Shown here: positions 48,299-59,599 of the stretch, in pieces | Layout of the letters: each line of letters starts with the position of its first letter | How positions within the stretch are numbered: the first letter of the stretch is position 1 | NCBI RefSeq assembly: GCF_019393635.1 | Contig: NC_057866.1 | Span: 5,296,223 to 5,360,222, forward strand | Origin: Dromiciops gliroides | Taxonomy: Eukaryota > Chordata > Mammalia > Microbiotheria > Microbiotheriidae | Direction: 5' to 3' | Length of the DNA stretch: 64,000 nucleotides | Notes under the pieces: model-generated | Seen by the model: the letters and a program-made list of their open reading frames with translations, nothing else | Database searches by the model: none | Told to the model about the DNA's origin: nothing | Program-made: the position numbers and the translations under genes

Positions 48299-48461
48299 GG
48301 GGCAGCTAGGTGGTGCAGTGGATAGAGCACCGGCCCTGGAGTCAGGAGGACCTGAGTTCAAATCCGGCCTCAGACACTTAACACTTACTAGCTGTGTGAC
48401 CCTAGGCAAGTCACTTAACCCCAATTGCCTCACCCCCAAAAATAAAATAAAATAAAAAACA
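48299..48461 (+). mobile_element. CORE-SINE (WSINE1-like)
   Basis: gggcagctaggtggtgcagt to ccaattgcctcacccc and an (AAAAT)n tail. Duplication agagtgcctata flanks it. One of the least diverged copies, so among the youngest. Confidence 0.94.
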
Positions 48462-48804
48462 GAGTGCCTATAAACTTAGCTTGGTGGGTGGTGCTGCTTG
48501 GAAAACTGTCCATCATAGGCCTAAGACTGGACACCTGCTTGCCATGGTAAGACCCTTCCATGCACTGGACCCTTCCAGGACAAGGCTGGTTACTTCCAGA
48601 ACACGGGAGGCCATCAGAAGAGGTGGAGAGTGGGGGAAGCAAAGTTTACAAAAATTCCTCCTTGGCACAATTGCAGAACAGGTGAGCTCTGTCCTTGGTC
48701 CTTTCCCCTGTTCCTCTCAGTGCCTTCTGGAGAGGATGTCTTCTGTGCCTTTCAGGAGGCACCCATGCTGCCGCACAGTCTGCATCCCTTTAAACTGTAC
48801 TCAC

Positions 48805-48941
48805 TCATTTCCATGTACTCTGGCGTCAGGCCAGCGAAGGGCTCCAGGTTGTAATCCACCTCATAGCGCTGCTTCTTCTTGGCAGACTCTTCATGGTCAA
48901 TTGGCCGCTGTTTTAAGTAGCGGAAAAATTTCTTCATTTTT
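48805..48941 (-). CDS. ANO1: ANO1 exon 21: helix 6-7 loop and first Ca2+ ligands of helix 7
   Basis: 137 nt: one base of the Pro codon, 45 codons, then one base of an Ile codon. It reads KMKKFFRYLKQRPIDHEESA then KKKQRYEVDYNLEPFAGLTP then EYMEM. The two Glu of EYME match the Ca2+ ligands E702 and E705. The loop is three residues shorter than human (KQRPIDHEE against KLKQQSPPDHEE), while the YEVDYNLEPFAG core is identical. The acceptor is tgccttccag and the donor gtgagt. Confidence 0.97.
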
Positions 48942-50036
48942 CTGGAAGGCAAACAAGGTGGCATCAATGAGCCTCCAGAGAAGGTATGCTTAAGTTGCAG
49001 CCAGTGAATTCATACTTCTGGGCAGAAAACCGTTGGGTGCATGCTGTCTGTTTTACCAAGTAGTGAGCTCGACTCAGGCCATGGAAAAAGCCCTACATTA
49101 CAATGTCAAGGTCTCCCACCCCCTCAATTTCCAAACCTACATAAAACTCAGAGACAGAAGGACAGCAGATGAGGAAATGGAGGCCCCAAGAGAAAATGAC
49201 TTGCCCAAGGTCACACAGGTGACACATGCAGAGGTCACACTCTTGGCCGGGGGCTCTTTCTGCTGTCCCTGGTACCCACTGCCCGAGGAGAACTGAAGCT
49301 GCTTCTTGGGGGCAGGGACCGATTTCAACATTCTCTTTGTATACCACATGATTATCTCATGAATGAAGGAATGTCTCAGACTCATAGACTGTTGAGACAG
49401 AAAACACCTTTGAGGTTCAACCTCCCTCAATTCACTGATGAGAAAAGTGATGCCCAAGGTCCTACAAATGGCGAATGGTGGAGCTTGGCCATGAACTGAG
49501 GCCTTCAGATGGAAGCTCAGTGCCCTTTGCCCCATGGCCCATCCGGCCTGCCTCCAGCTGCTTCCCAATGCTCCCCCTGGGGCAGCTGATTGATGAGTGT
49601 GGCTCCCCCACACTTGGCCGCCCTGACTTGGAGGCCCACAGAGCTTGACTCACTTGTTCGAGGCTCCTAAATCCAAGTCCTGACAGCTCTCACTGCTCAG
49701 TGGGGGGGTCCTCACCTCTTTCTTATCCCCCTCCCCAACTGATTTTCTCAATTATGAATATTTCCCTTTATCCCGGACAATAAGAGGCATCCTGGACTGA
49801 GGGCCAGCTTTGGTGCCAGCAGGGCCTGAGTGTGAGTCCTGCCCCAACCATGGACTGTCCTGCTGTCCCACTGTCGGGGGCTTTTGTGTGGGGCATGGAA
49901 GGGACCTTCACGGTCATCTAATCGAGCTCCCTGCACAGCCCCTGCCAGTCAGCTTCCGAAGGGGAGAAGCTCCAATCCCACCCTCTTGAAGGGGCATCAG
50001 GAGCATCCCCCTCCCCCACCACGGCGGGTCACTTAC

Positions 50037-50137
50037 GGGATGCCAATCTCAAACAGGTTGTTCTGAATCAGCTGCTTGCCCAACATGATAATGCTAAGCT
50101 GGATGCAGAGCTCCATGAGGCAGCCACCAGGTGCACA
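50037..50137 (-). CDS. ANO1: ANO1 exon 20: helix 6 with Ca2+ ligands
   Basis: 101 nt, 33 codons plus two bases of a split Pro codon: [20 protein letters not shown] then [14 protein letters not shown]. Helix 6 is the Ca2+-operated gate of TMEM16A. The first Asn of NN and the Glu of LFEIG correspond to the known ligands N650 and E654 (mouse numbering). The Lys of LGKQL is a known pore residue. All are kept. The acceptor is gctgtcccag and the donor gtaagt. The next intron (48942-50036) has a MIR-like copy near 49.4 kb. Confidence 0.97.
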
Positions 50138-50730
50138 CTGGGACAGCACAGAGGAAGGAAGGAGAGCTCATCAGGCCTCATCCTTGGTTCTCCTTCTCCC
50201 TCCTCCTTTCTCCCTCCCCAGCCCCAGCAAAGGCCCGGGAAGGGGGTTCAGAGCCACTCGAGCATCTCCCGGCCATTGCCGGTCTTCTCCAGGAACCCAG
50301 GTGAGCCCCTGAGAGGGCACCAAGTTCAGGGCCTCTCATTAGACTTGGGCAGACTGGGGTCCAGAGAGAGGCGCTTGCCTGAGTCTGGAGTGAGCTGCTA
50401 GCAGAGCTAAGACTAAGCTAAGACACTGCTGTCTAATGCTCCACCCATTAGGCCACACTGCCAGTCTAGTCTACATGTGCTGACATTTATCTTGTTTTTA
50501 AATCAAGGGAGACATCCTGTTTAGGGGCCGGAGTGCATAGGAGGACCACACAAGATCCAAGCTCAACGAACACATTGGGGGAGCAGGAAGAGGATCTGTG
50601 GAGGGAGTGGAGTGAATGTGGGCTCCTCCCAAGTCAGTTTCTTTCTTTGAAGGCCTATGTCCAGGCCCCAAAGTCACGGGTGCTGGAGACAAGGCTGGAG
50701 CTGGTAGGGGAGCTGGGGAGTCCCAGTTAC

Positions 50731-50788
50731 CTCTTCCATGCGGAAGGAGTGAAAGATGTAGACGTAGTCACCCGGGCGTCCAACAAAC
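50731..50788 (-). CDS. ANO1: ANO1 exon 19: outer loop between helices 5 and 6
   Basis: 58 nt. One base completes the Arg codon of exon 18, followed by 19 codons, FVGRPGDYVYIFHSFRMEE, differing from human only at H for R. The acceptor is cttcttttag and the donor gtaact. It is the extracellular loop leading to helix 6 and the pore mouth. The preceding intron (50789-52698) contains an older SINE (about 51.84-52.03 kb) and otherwise sequence I cannot assign. Confidence 0.97.
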
Positions 50789-51839
50789 CTAAAAGAAGGT
50801 GAGGGGAGATGAGCAGGAAGCCTGGCTCCCAGGGCATCATGGGAGGGCAGCCCCTCTTCTTCTTCCCCTGACTGCCCTGATGGGAGGAGAGGGGAGTGTG
50901 ACCTGAGGGCTGCTGCTGTCTGGGGTCTAAAGGATGAATTGCTGCTGTTTGAAGTGGGACTGGGCTGAGGGCTCGCTATCTCCACCCTCTCATCTACTGC
51001 AAAAATACCACAGATGTTTCTTCTTTGCCAACATTCGGCTGACCCCTGCCTCCCCTGTAAACATCCCTTAAAAGTGTAAGAGAGTCAAGTAAAAAGATGT
51101 TTATCTTCCCCAACAAGAAAAACAAGGGTGGAGGATGGGGAGTATGTAGCCCCAAAGTGGGGGAGGCAGACGGAGGGGTGAGTTCTGCATCTCAACAAGA
51201 AGCTCAATCAGATCTGGAAGCCATCTTGAACCAAACAGTGTGTGGTGTCCCAGGAGCACACCCTGGTCTCTCCATCCATTTCCTGGTCATGAGACAGACC
51301 CTCCTCCCCAATATGAAGGCCAGATGACCTGACAGGTGGCAGGGCCACCAAGGGACAGTCAAAGGAGGCTCCAGCCTGAGAGGCTTAATGTGACCCCCCC
51401 AACATCCTCTCCCTTTCTCTCTCTAACACAATAAAAGCACAAGAGATTGAAGTACTTGGGGGGGGGTGTTGAAAGAATCCCCCCCATCTTTGCCTTTCCC
51501 TCCTCTTTTTCATTTGAATGGGAGCCGAAAGGATCTTGGTAGGTGGTGGTTCCTTGGGAGACTCTCATGTGAGGCAAGTACTCCATGAGTGGTATTGGGG
51601 AGTTATTGTAGGAAGGGGGTCCCAGCTCTCCTTAGCAGAATGAGTGTGTGCTGGCTTCAAGGCCAGACAGGTTTTCCTGTGGATTTTAATTGGAGGAGGT
51701 TCCTAGATAACTTTGGGCAACCTTGGATCCCCTTTAAATAAAATAACAATAATAGTGGGTCTCAAGATCTCATCAAAGAAGACTTTATATTGGGCAGGAT
51801 GGGTCCAAAATCAGATCTGGGATGATGACAAAAGAAGGA

Positions 51840-52030
51840 AGCACTTTACAATTATTATCTCATTTGATCCTCACAACTCTGGGGGAAGTTGCTGTAATTA
51901 TCCCAATTTTACAGATGAAGAAATTGAGGTAAACAAATGTTAAATGATTTGCTCAGGTCACACAGCTAATAAGTGTCTGAGGCTGGATTTGAACTCTGGT
52001 CTTCCGACTCCAGGCTTAGAGCTCTATAGG
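51840..52030 (-). mobile_element. MIR/CORE-SINE, older copy
   Basis: tgatcctcacaactctgggg, ttttacagatgaagaaattg and gaggctggatttgaactctg in antisense order. A second diverged SINE piece is at 52290-52380. Confidence 0.7.
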
Positions 52031-52698
52031 GTGACCTGGAATGTGGTCTCTTAGATAGGAGAAGAGGCTGATGACATAGGCAGAAACATGAGCTCTGAAA
52101 TCCAGATGCAACAGGCTCCAACTGTGACTTAAGAATGTGCCCAGGAAGGCGTTGGTGCACATGGTCTAGAAGGATTGGAGGGCCTGACTAAGAACACCCA
52201 CAAAGGCCGCTTTCCACTGGACAGCAGCCTAGGATGTGTGACTAGGTGGGTTATGGCTCTAGAGGTAGAAGGGGCCTCTGCCTCAGCAATCTAGGAAAGG
52301 AAAGTGATTTGCTTCATGTTGAGCTAGGATTCGAACTTGGGTCCTCCGACTCTAGAGCTAACCATCTTTCCTTTCCACTACATGACAAACCACCCAGGGT
52401 CACTGCCCCGAGCCAGCTCCAGACCACTACAGGTCTCAGGTCTAGATAATAAGAGGTGTTTGGCATTGCTCCTAGGGCCATCTGCTCATCTTAGTTGTAG
52501 GATCTAAGTGATGTGAAAACTCTCAGCTGTCCCGATTGCCTGAACTTTGCCCACAGTTTCTTGCTGCATCAAGTTACCCAAAGAGCATTTTATTATACAA
52601 ACAATCTGAAGGGACTTCCCTCCTCCCACACCCCTTCACAGCTCCCCTGAAAGCTACATCCTCCCAGGACCGAATATGCTGGTTTCTAGGGGTCTCAC

Positions 52699-52811
52699 CG
52701 GCCCTTGAAGAAAGCCACGTAAAAGATGGGGGTATAAAGCATTCACAAACTTCAGCAGGAAGGCCTTGAAGATCAGCCGCTCCTCAAAGTTCTTGTCTGT
52801 CTTAGGAACCT
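52699..52811 (-). CDS. ANO1: ANO1 exon 18: helix 4-5 loop and helix 5, with a 1-nt frameshift
   Basis: 113 nt, where the flanking phases require 112. The 5' part reads [20 protein letters not shown] then KFVNA, and the 3' part in the +1 frame reads [11 protein letters not shown], both very close to human. Between them the minus strand has GCTTTATACCCCC where GCTTATACCCCC would keep frame, so an extra T lies around 52736-52738. Both splice sites (acceptor ttttag, donor gtgaga) are intact and all other exons are open. This points to an assembly error or a private indel and away from a dead gene. Read literally, the frame is lost within helix 5. Confidence 0.95.
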
Positions 52812-52918
52812 CTAAAACCAAGAAGATGGGTCATGTTCCAATGGCCATCTGGATGTTCCCGCCTGGCCCCTGGTGTGAGATAGCCGTGGGAGCTGGAGCC
52901 AGGTTGCACACTACTCAC

Positions 52919-53120
52919 CAATCTGGGTCAGCCATCGTGCTATGGATCCGTAGAGTTCATCTAAGATAATGATGACCACCAGGTTAATGATGACCGCTGT
53001 GGCTGTGACAGTGACCCGCACGTTTGACCGGCCGGAGGGGGAGGAGTTGATGGCCAAAGCAGCAGCGGTGGAGATCCTGTAGATGATGACTCCAAATACG
53101 ATGGCAAACGTCAGCCCGAT
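52919..53120 (-). CDS. ANO1: ANO1 exon 17: helices 3 and 4
   Basis: 202 nt, 67 codons plus the first base of a split Glu codon. It runs from [15 protein letters not shown] (helix 3) through the short outer loop NSSPSGRSN to [20 protein letters not shown] (helix 4) and ARWLTQI. Helices 3-8 form the anion pore in the TMEM16 family. The acceptor is ttcctag and the donor gtgagt. The next intron is only 107 bp (52812-52918), so exons 17 and 18 are nearly contiguous. No break in frame is seen. Confidence 0.97.
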
Positions 53121-53489
53121 CTAGGAACGAGAGAGAAGCACGGGCCCTTGTTGAGGTCCCTCATGGAGAGCCAAGTGAGTCAGCACAGGCTGTGGTCCTT
53201 CTTTGCTGGAACCACCTGGCGTGTGCGCCCAAAGATCACAGAGCATGGATGAATAAGAAAGCGTTTGTGGAGCACTTACTGCATGCACATCACCAGGGAT
53301 GACTACAGAGATAGCCCCTGCTCTCATTCCATGGTGCCTCCATTCGGAATGGGGGAGATGAAGCTGTCCTACAGTGTCATAATTACCCAGGGTCACCCAG
53401 GCGCTATTCATCAGAGGCCAGACTCGAACCCATGTCCTTCCTGGCTCTCTGTCTATTGCACTGCCTGCACAGCACTCCACATTCATTCT

Positions 53490-53822
53490 ACTGTCATCTT
53501 ACAACCTTTGTGCTATTATTATCTCCATTTAACAGATGAGGAAACTGAGGTGGGAAAGGTAGTGACTTGCCCAGGGCCACACAACTAGTCAGGATTTAAA
53601 CCCAGGGGGCAGCTAGGTGGCACAGTGGATAAAGCACCAGCCTTGGATTCAGGAAGACCTGAGTTCAAATCCAACCTCAGACTCTTGACACTTACTAGCT
53701 GTGTGACCCTGGGCAAGTCACTTAACCCTCATTGCCCCATCAAAAAAAAAAAAAAAAAGAATTTAAACCCAGATCTTCCTGACTCCAAGCCCAGTTCTCT
53801 TTCCACTGAACTGTGCTACCTC
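53490..53822 (-). mobile_element. MIR-like SINE split by a younger SINE
   Basis: tttaacagatgaggaaactg and tagtgacttgcccagggcca form the first half; it resumes with cagatcttcctgactccaag after the insertion. Confidence 0.75.
53607..53756 (+). mobile_element. CORE-SINE nested in MIR
   Basis: ggggcagctaggtggcacag to cctcattgccccatc and poly(A). Duplication atttaaacccag on both sides. Confidence 0.93.
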
Positions 53823-54144
53823 TTGGTCATGGGACTAGTAGGGCTTTCTTGCCAGTGAGGCTGGTTTATTGCCAGGAGATACTTTGTAGGAACAAGAACA
53901 TTTGAGTTACACCCTATCTGATTTGCTTCATCATCAAAGAAGCCTGTGACTACGGAATTGGAAGATGTGGCAACAACAATGGGCTTAAAGTTTGGAAGGC
54001 CTGAGTTCAAATCCTGACTCAGACACTGACTGGCTGTGAGACCCTGGGCAAATCATTTAACCTGAATCTCAGTTTCCTCACTTGTAAAGCGGGGGCAGCA
54101 GGATCTATGGTATCCACCTCACAGGATTATTTTGTTGCTGTAAA

Positions 54145-54350
54145 GTGTTTTTTTCAGTCACGTCCAACTCTGCCATCTTGTTTGGGGGTTTCTCGGCAGA
54201 GATACTGGAGTGATTTGTCATTTCCTTCTTTAGCTCATTTTACAGATGAGGAACTGAGGCAAACAGTGGTAAGTGATTTGCCCACACAGTTAGGAAATGT
54301 GTGACATCAGATTCGAACTCATGAAGATGAGTCTTCCTGACGCTAGGCCC
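54145..54350 (-). mobile_element. MAR1-type SINE
   Basis: cagtcacgtccaactctgcc, ggagtgatttgtcatttcct and gaagatgagtcttcctgacg in antisense order. A MIR-like sense piece precedes it (53990-54130). Confidence 0.8.
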
Positions 54351-55622
54351 AGGGTTAGATCCACCTAGGCTTTGAAAGAGATGATAAATTATATTTATGT
54401 TCTATCATTACTCTCGTTATTATTTTGAGACCAAAGAAATATCCTAAGACAGCTTTAAAAAAATCAGAACAAAGCAAGCCCTGTTGTTGCTTCTGGTGTC
54501 TGAAAACAGGGAGAGCAGGAGAGAGAGGAACAGACGTAGCAAAGAGATCCAGGAGACAAATAGTGCCCTCCCCTTCCCAGCAGAGCCCTGTGGGGAGGCC
54601 CTCCCTGATCAGATAGCTGTTCCTGAGCCAGGGACTTCCTCACTCCCTTCCAGAAAGCAGCTGGCAGCTCTACCTTGTGAGTGGGTGCTTCTCCAAGGAG
54701 TGCTAGAGAAGGTGATACCACCCTCCTGATAAAGGTGATGAGAGGTACTGAGAGCCAGCAGCCTTGGGAGAAGGTAGGGCTGGTTCTGACCTCCAGTTAG
54801 GTCCTCTAGCCTCTTCTCCTCACCAACCTGTTCCCAACAATGCCTAGAATACCACCCAACTGGGGAGAATGCTCCCTTTGGTTTTCAGGATTTGAGTTGG
54901 GAATGAGAAGAGAGATGAAGATAGAGTTTTTGAGATCTGGCTTTGATCCAGGGCCGGTCCACTTTTTTGTGCGACTCTGGGACCTCATCTGTGAAATGGG
55001 CATAAGAATAGCTTTTCCCTGTGAAACTCACTGAAGATCACACACTTAACCTTAATGGGAGATGGAAACGTTAGCTTTTCTTGCCCAGACAGGACTTTAA
55101 TGCTGAGCCACCCTAAGGCTCATATTTAAGAGCTGGGAATTTGGTCTCATGACAAAGACTAACAGCTGATTCTGAAGCTGACTTAGTCATCTAAAACCCA
55201 AGGCCTCAAAGGGCTGATCAGCTTCAAGGTTCCCATTTGGGCCCTGAAGAAAGTCAGCTAGGTAAGGCACCTAGCAAGTCCCCTGCAAGTCCAGGATTAA
55301 TGGCTTGGAGTCTCGGGTCTCAAGGTCCGAAAGCACAGGGGTGATCATGCCACTCCCCGGCCAAGAACCTTCAGTGGCTCCCTCTTATCACCCCAGCTCC
55401 CTGTTCTTGCTGCTTCCTGTCCCCTAGTTACTTTTGCTTTGCATATATCTCCTATTTATTTATATAAGTGTTAAGCTCCTAGAGGGCAAGGCCCATTTCA
55501 TTTTGGCCTCAGTCTCTCCAGAGCCTGGCAGAAGAGCCTGGCCTATTGAATTCTCAGGCCCCAGGGTTCTTGCCCAGCCAGGAGAAGTCCCCAGGCCCGC
55601 CTCCAGTCTCCCAAACACTTAC

Positions 55623-55697
55623 CATAAAGATGAAGCTGACAAAGTTGGTCAGGTAGGCTGGAAGTCGGTCCTTCCACGTCAATTTCTCCTTATCAAT
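55623..55697 (-). CDS. ANO1: ANO1 exon 16: pre-helix 3 and start of helix 3
   Basis: 75 nt, 25 codons, phase 0 at both ends: IDKEKLTWKDRFPAYL then TNFVSFIFM, against human TDKVKLTWRDRFPAYLTNLVSIIFM. The acceptor is gatatag and the donor gtaagt. It carries the amphipathic stretch ahead of transmembrane helix 3 and the first turns of that helix. The next intron (53121-55622) holds a SINE nested in an older MIR-like copy, a MAR1 and an L2 piece. Confidence 0.97.
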
Positions 55698-56542
55698 CTA
55701 TATCATGAAACAAACATGCTGTCACTGATCCCTGCTCTGCCAGGGCAGGGCAGGAAGCGAGCTTGTATATACAGTGAGAAAAAACAGGGGCAGCCCCAGA
55801 GAAGGGAGGCTAGGGGGGCTCCATCCCACCTCCTCCTAAACTGGGGGAACCTGGATCGCCTCACCATCCATCTCCCAGACCAGAAGAATTGTCATCTGCC
55901 TTCTCCACATGAAGTTGAAGCCAGCATTCCTTACCGTGGGTTAAAATGCTGTCTGCTATGCTGGCCAGCCCTGGTGCCAACTTCTAAGCACCTTTTGGAT
56001 CTGAATCTGTGAATTTATCCCTTTCACTATAAGAACCAAGAAGATGCTTATCCAGCTTGGGAGGCAAAGCTGCTCCTTAGAAACCTGCCATGGACCTGGT
56101 CACCTTTGCCGGATGGGAGTGGAGGGGTTCCAAGATGTTTTCTTCAACTATCAAACTGAAGTAAGACATCCCTAAAAACAACGACAGGGGTACATCCATG
56201 CCAGGTGGGCAATGGGGCATGCACATCCATGAAAAACATGTGTACCCAAGCCAAGCAAATGACCCCCAGGCCATTGGGTCAAGCACACCTGTCATGCCTC
56301 AGGAAACCTTAACATCTCCTTTCAAAAAGAAATCCCAACCTCAGCCATGCAGGGCCAACCTCTCCAGGGGGGATAGATGGGAAAAGGAGGATGGGTGTAA
56401 AAGCCAAGAACAAAAGTCTGAGCGACCAGAGTTGGCTAGGGCCAGGGGTGGGGGTGGGGGAGGTGGGAAACAGCTGACATCACTGACTTTGTTTTTTGGC
56501 AAACATCCCATCATTTCAATTCCTTCAGGAAAGGAAATGTAC

Positions 56543-56617
56543 CAATTTCACCCCCACCATGGCTGTCTTAACTGTTTTTCTCCATTTGTTTGTTGTCTCC
56601 TCCGGCAAACGTCCAGG
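56543..56617 (-). CDS. ANO1: ANO1 exon 15: alternative cassette (segment d)
   Basis: 75 nt, 25 codons, phase 0 at both ends: PGRLPEETTNKWRKT then VKTAMVGVKL. The human 26-residue segment d is KRRHIPEESTNKWKQRVK then TAMAGVKL. A strong pyrimidine tract (ttcttttttgttctttcctc) lies just upstream of the acceptor ggaag. The donor is gtacat, which is weak. Skipping keeps frame. One residue is missing near the N-end relative to human. An in-frame AAG (Lys) lies just before the exon but is not preceded by AG, so it cannot be the canonical start. Neighbouring introns are 3.8 kb and 0.85 kb. Confidence 0.92.
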
Positions 56618-57054
56618 CTTCCGAGAGCAAGGGGAGGAAAGAACAAAAAAGAAGGGACCAGGAGCTGGAGGGTCACCCTGGGTAGACACCAGTGCCCACT
56701 GAGTCATCCTCACTCACATGCCTGGTGTGCACAGCCTTAATGGAGAGCTCACCCCGTGCTTTGCTCACTCCAAGGCTAATTTCTGGTTTAGGTCAATTTA
56801 AACAAAGAACAGATAACAGGTGCTTGACTTTGAAAAAAAGAAATGCTGCAGAAGAGGCTTTTGGGAAGAAAGGTCAAGCATGGAACAGGGCCAGAGGAGG
56901 GGGCCCCTTCTCCTAGGGCCAGGGCCAGGATTTAGAACTTGGAGGGACCGTGGAGACCACAGACTCCAACCCTCTTTTAGAGGAAATGATTAAAGCCTGG
57001 AGAGGCCTGAAGCCTTGAACTAGGCCGAGTCCTTCTGGGGTCTGAGCTGGGAGA

Positions 57055-57640
57055 GAACCCAGACTTCAGTCCAATACCTTCATTTAACAGAGAGGAAACT
57101 GAGGCAAAGAGACTTGCCCAAGGTCTTGGTGGGCATGTGTGGAATTTGAACCCAAGTCCAATATGTTTTCCACTGAACAGAGCAGGGACAGGTTCATTTT
57201 TGTTCCATCCCCCAACGCTTGAACTTAAGGACCGGCTGCACTACACCAGCGTCTCTCTACACCCTGACCTTTTCCGTTTCCCCCTCCCCCTATAAAATGA
57301 GGAGACTGCATGAGAAGGCCTCCTCAGGTCTCAAACTGCACGGGCCCACGTGTCCCAGGGATCTACACAAGCCAAAGGAAGGAAAGGCACGGCCGCTACT
57401 CCTACGTATTCCAATGCCCCCTTCTGTCCTCACTGGGAAGGTGTCTAGGGAATGCTGGGCCTGCTGCGGTTGGATCCCCTGATGACAGAAGTCTGGACTT
57501 TGCTACTTACCAGCTATGTGACCGTGGGCAAATTGATGCCCCTCTCAGGGCCTCAGTATCTTCCTCTGTCAAATGGGGGAATTGGTCTGGATGACCTTCT
57601 AGCTTAGGTGCTTAGATCCTATCAGTAGCTCCTTCTCATA
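57055..57640. mobile_element. MIR-like fragments
   Basis: 57055-57180 antisense (catttaacagagaggaaact) and 57485-57625 sense (ccagctatgtgaccgtgggc). Another diverged sense SINE is at 57665-57830. Confidence 0.55.
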
Positions 57641-58494
57641 TAGGTTGTAGTAAGTTGCGTAGAGGCAGCCAGGTGACACAGTGTGTCCAATGCTGGCCCC
57701 AGTCAGGAAGACCTGAGTTCAGATCCTTCCCAGATCCTTGCCACGCTTAATCCCTCTTGGCCTCGGCTGATGACAAGAGCACCTCCCTCCCATGGTTGTT
57801 GTGAGGTTCCAACAAACTTATGGGCAGCACTCTGCCAACCTTTAGGTGCCATGGAGATGCTGGCTTTTGAGTCCTAGCTCATTAGTATTGGGCTAGATTC
57901 AGTTCAGTGCAAAAGGCTTTTATTACATGGTAACTTTGCCACAGGCACTGAACTAGATGCTGGGAGCCCCCAGTCCATAATCAAGTGTCTGCCCCGAGAA
58001 GCTTGAAGTCTCCTGGGGTCAGGGCAGGGGATGCACCACACACCATCCACACTTGATGAGCTTGTCTCAAATAGATGAGAGAATATATACAAAGTAACCT
58101 GGGGCTGGGGGAGTGCTCTGCCAACCATGTGGGGGCAGCAAAGGTCTCATGTAGGAGGGAGCCGACTTCTGAAGAAGGGAAAGGAAAAGGCAGGCAAAGC
58201 ACTCAGGCAAAGAAAGGAAGACTCTGTCTTGTGCCACAAGGGACCGTGTTGGGGTGTGGATCCTGCCCTAATTATTTCAATGGGATGCCAGCAACCGGAC
58301 GCCAAATAGGGTCCTTGGTTCCAGTTCAATTGAGTGAGCTATTGAGGGCACTGCCAATCCTTCCCAGTCACCCAGACTAGGGTTTCACCCTCAGTGCCTC
58401 ACTCTCTCACTGCCCCCCATATCCAATAAGATGACGAACCCTGTTGTTTCTACATCTCCAAAACACACCCTTGTGCCCTCTGGGGGGGGCCTCT

Positions 58495-59105
58495 GCCTAC
58501 CTCCTGTCTCTCTCTACTCCCATCCAGCCTCCACTCAGCCACCAAAGGGATTTTCCTAAACACGTTTGATCATGTCGCCCTCCTACTCAATCGATAAGCA
58601 TCAGTGGCTCCCTATGGTCCCCAGGATCAAATACAAAATGCTCTATTTGGCATTCAATGCCCTTCACACCCCCTACTCCTTTCTGGTCTTTTATCTTATG
58701 GCTCTACTGTGACTCTGACACAGAGAAGGGCCTCGTGGTCCTTCCTTACACAGGTCCCATCACCTCCTCACAGAGCATGCTCACCTGCTGTCCTTCATGC
58801 CTAGAACTCACCTGATCCCTCCTATCACTACCTGTTGAGTTTCTTTGACTTATTCCTGGGCTTAGCTAAAATCCCAGCTTTTCAAGAAATCTTTCCTGGT
58901 TTTCTTAGTGCAATTGCCTTCCCTCCCTGAGATCATCATCAGGTCACTGGGTCGCTATCTGGTTTATGCACAGTCGTCTCTCCTCATACTGTGAGCTCCT
59001 TGACAGCCCGGAGTTGTTGTTGTTGTTGTTTTTTTTTTTTTGAGGGGAGGGGGCTTAGCTCAATGCCTGACACATAGTAGGTGCTTAATAAATGCTTGTT
59101 GACAT
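58495..59105 (+). mobile_element. L2 LINE 3' region, long copy
   Basis: ccaccaaagggattttccta, gtggctccctatggtcccca, ctatttggcattcaatgccc, actgtgagctccttgacagc and ggtgcttaataaatgcttgt, in sense order. A GTT-rich and poly(T) insertion sits near the end. Confidence 0.8.
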
Positions 59106-59519
59106 TTACAAGGCAAAGATCTGACTCAGGACATAGGCAAGGACTTCCTGTATTAGCAGTGAAGGGTCCAGGCACTGAGGAAAGTCGTAGGCAGCCGCCT
59201 GCCTGGGCATCTCCTAACTAAAGACTGACTCCTTTATGGGTGTCCTGTGGCAACGCCTGGGAAGTCTGATTTTGGAGACAGCTTTCAGGCTCACATGTCC
59301 TCAGAGTGGGAAGAGTCCCTTCTCAGATGCCTGGTGATGGGCAAACGCACATACGGGACGTGAGACAATGAAGAGGAAGCCTGGGCTCTCTCTGCAGTCC
59401 TGTGCCTAAGGCAGGAGATGCTTCTATCCCGAGCTTTGGAGGGAGTGCAGGGGAGGGAGGGCCTTCTTGGAAAACCCCGATGGCTTTGGGGTATCATTCG
59501 ATGGATCCTAGTCCACAGT

Positions 59520-59535
59520 CCCCCCCCCCCCCCCC
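59520..59535 (+). repeat. C16 homopolymer
   Basis: Uninterrupted run of 16 C; G16 in the ANO1 transcript, in the intron between exons 14 and 15. Confidence 0.95.
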
Positions 59536-59599
59536 GTCCTGGTGTAATCATGGCCGCTTGCTGAGGGCACGGGGCCGTCTGTGGGATCATGAGGCTTCT

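Noticed and set aside
55434-56012. 192-residue plus-strand ORF
   Set aside because: It runs antisense across ANO1 exon 16 and its introns; no recognisable motif.
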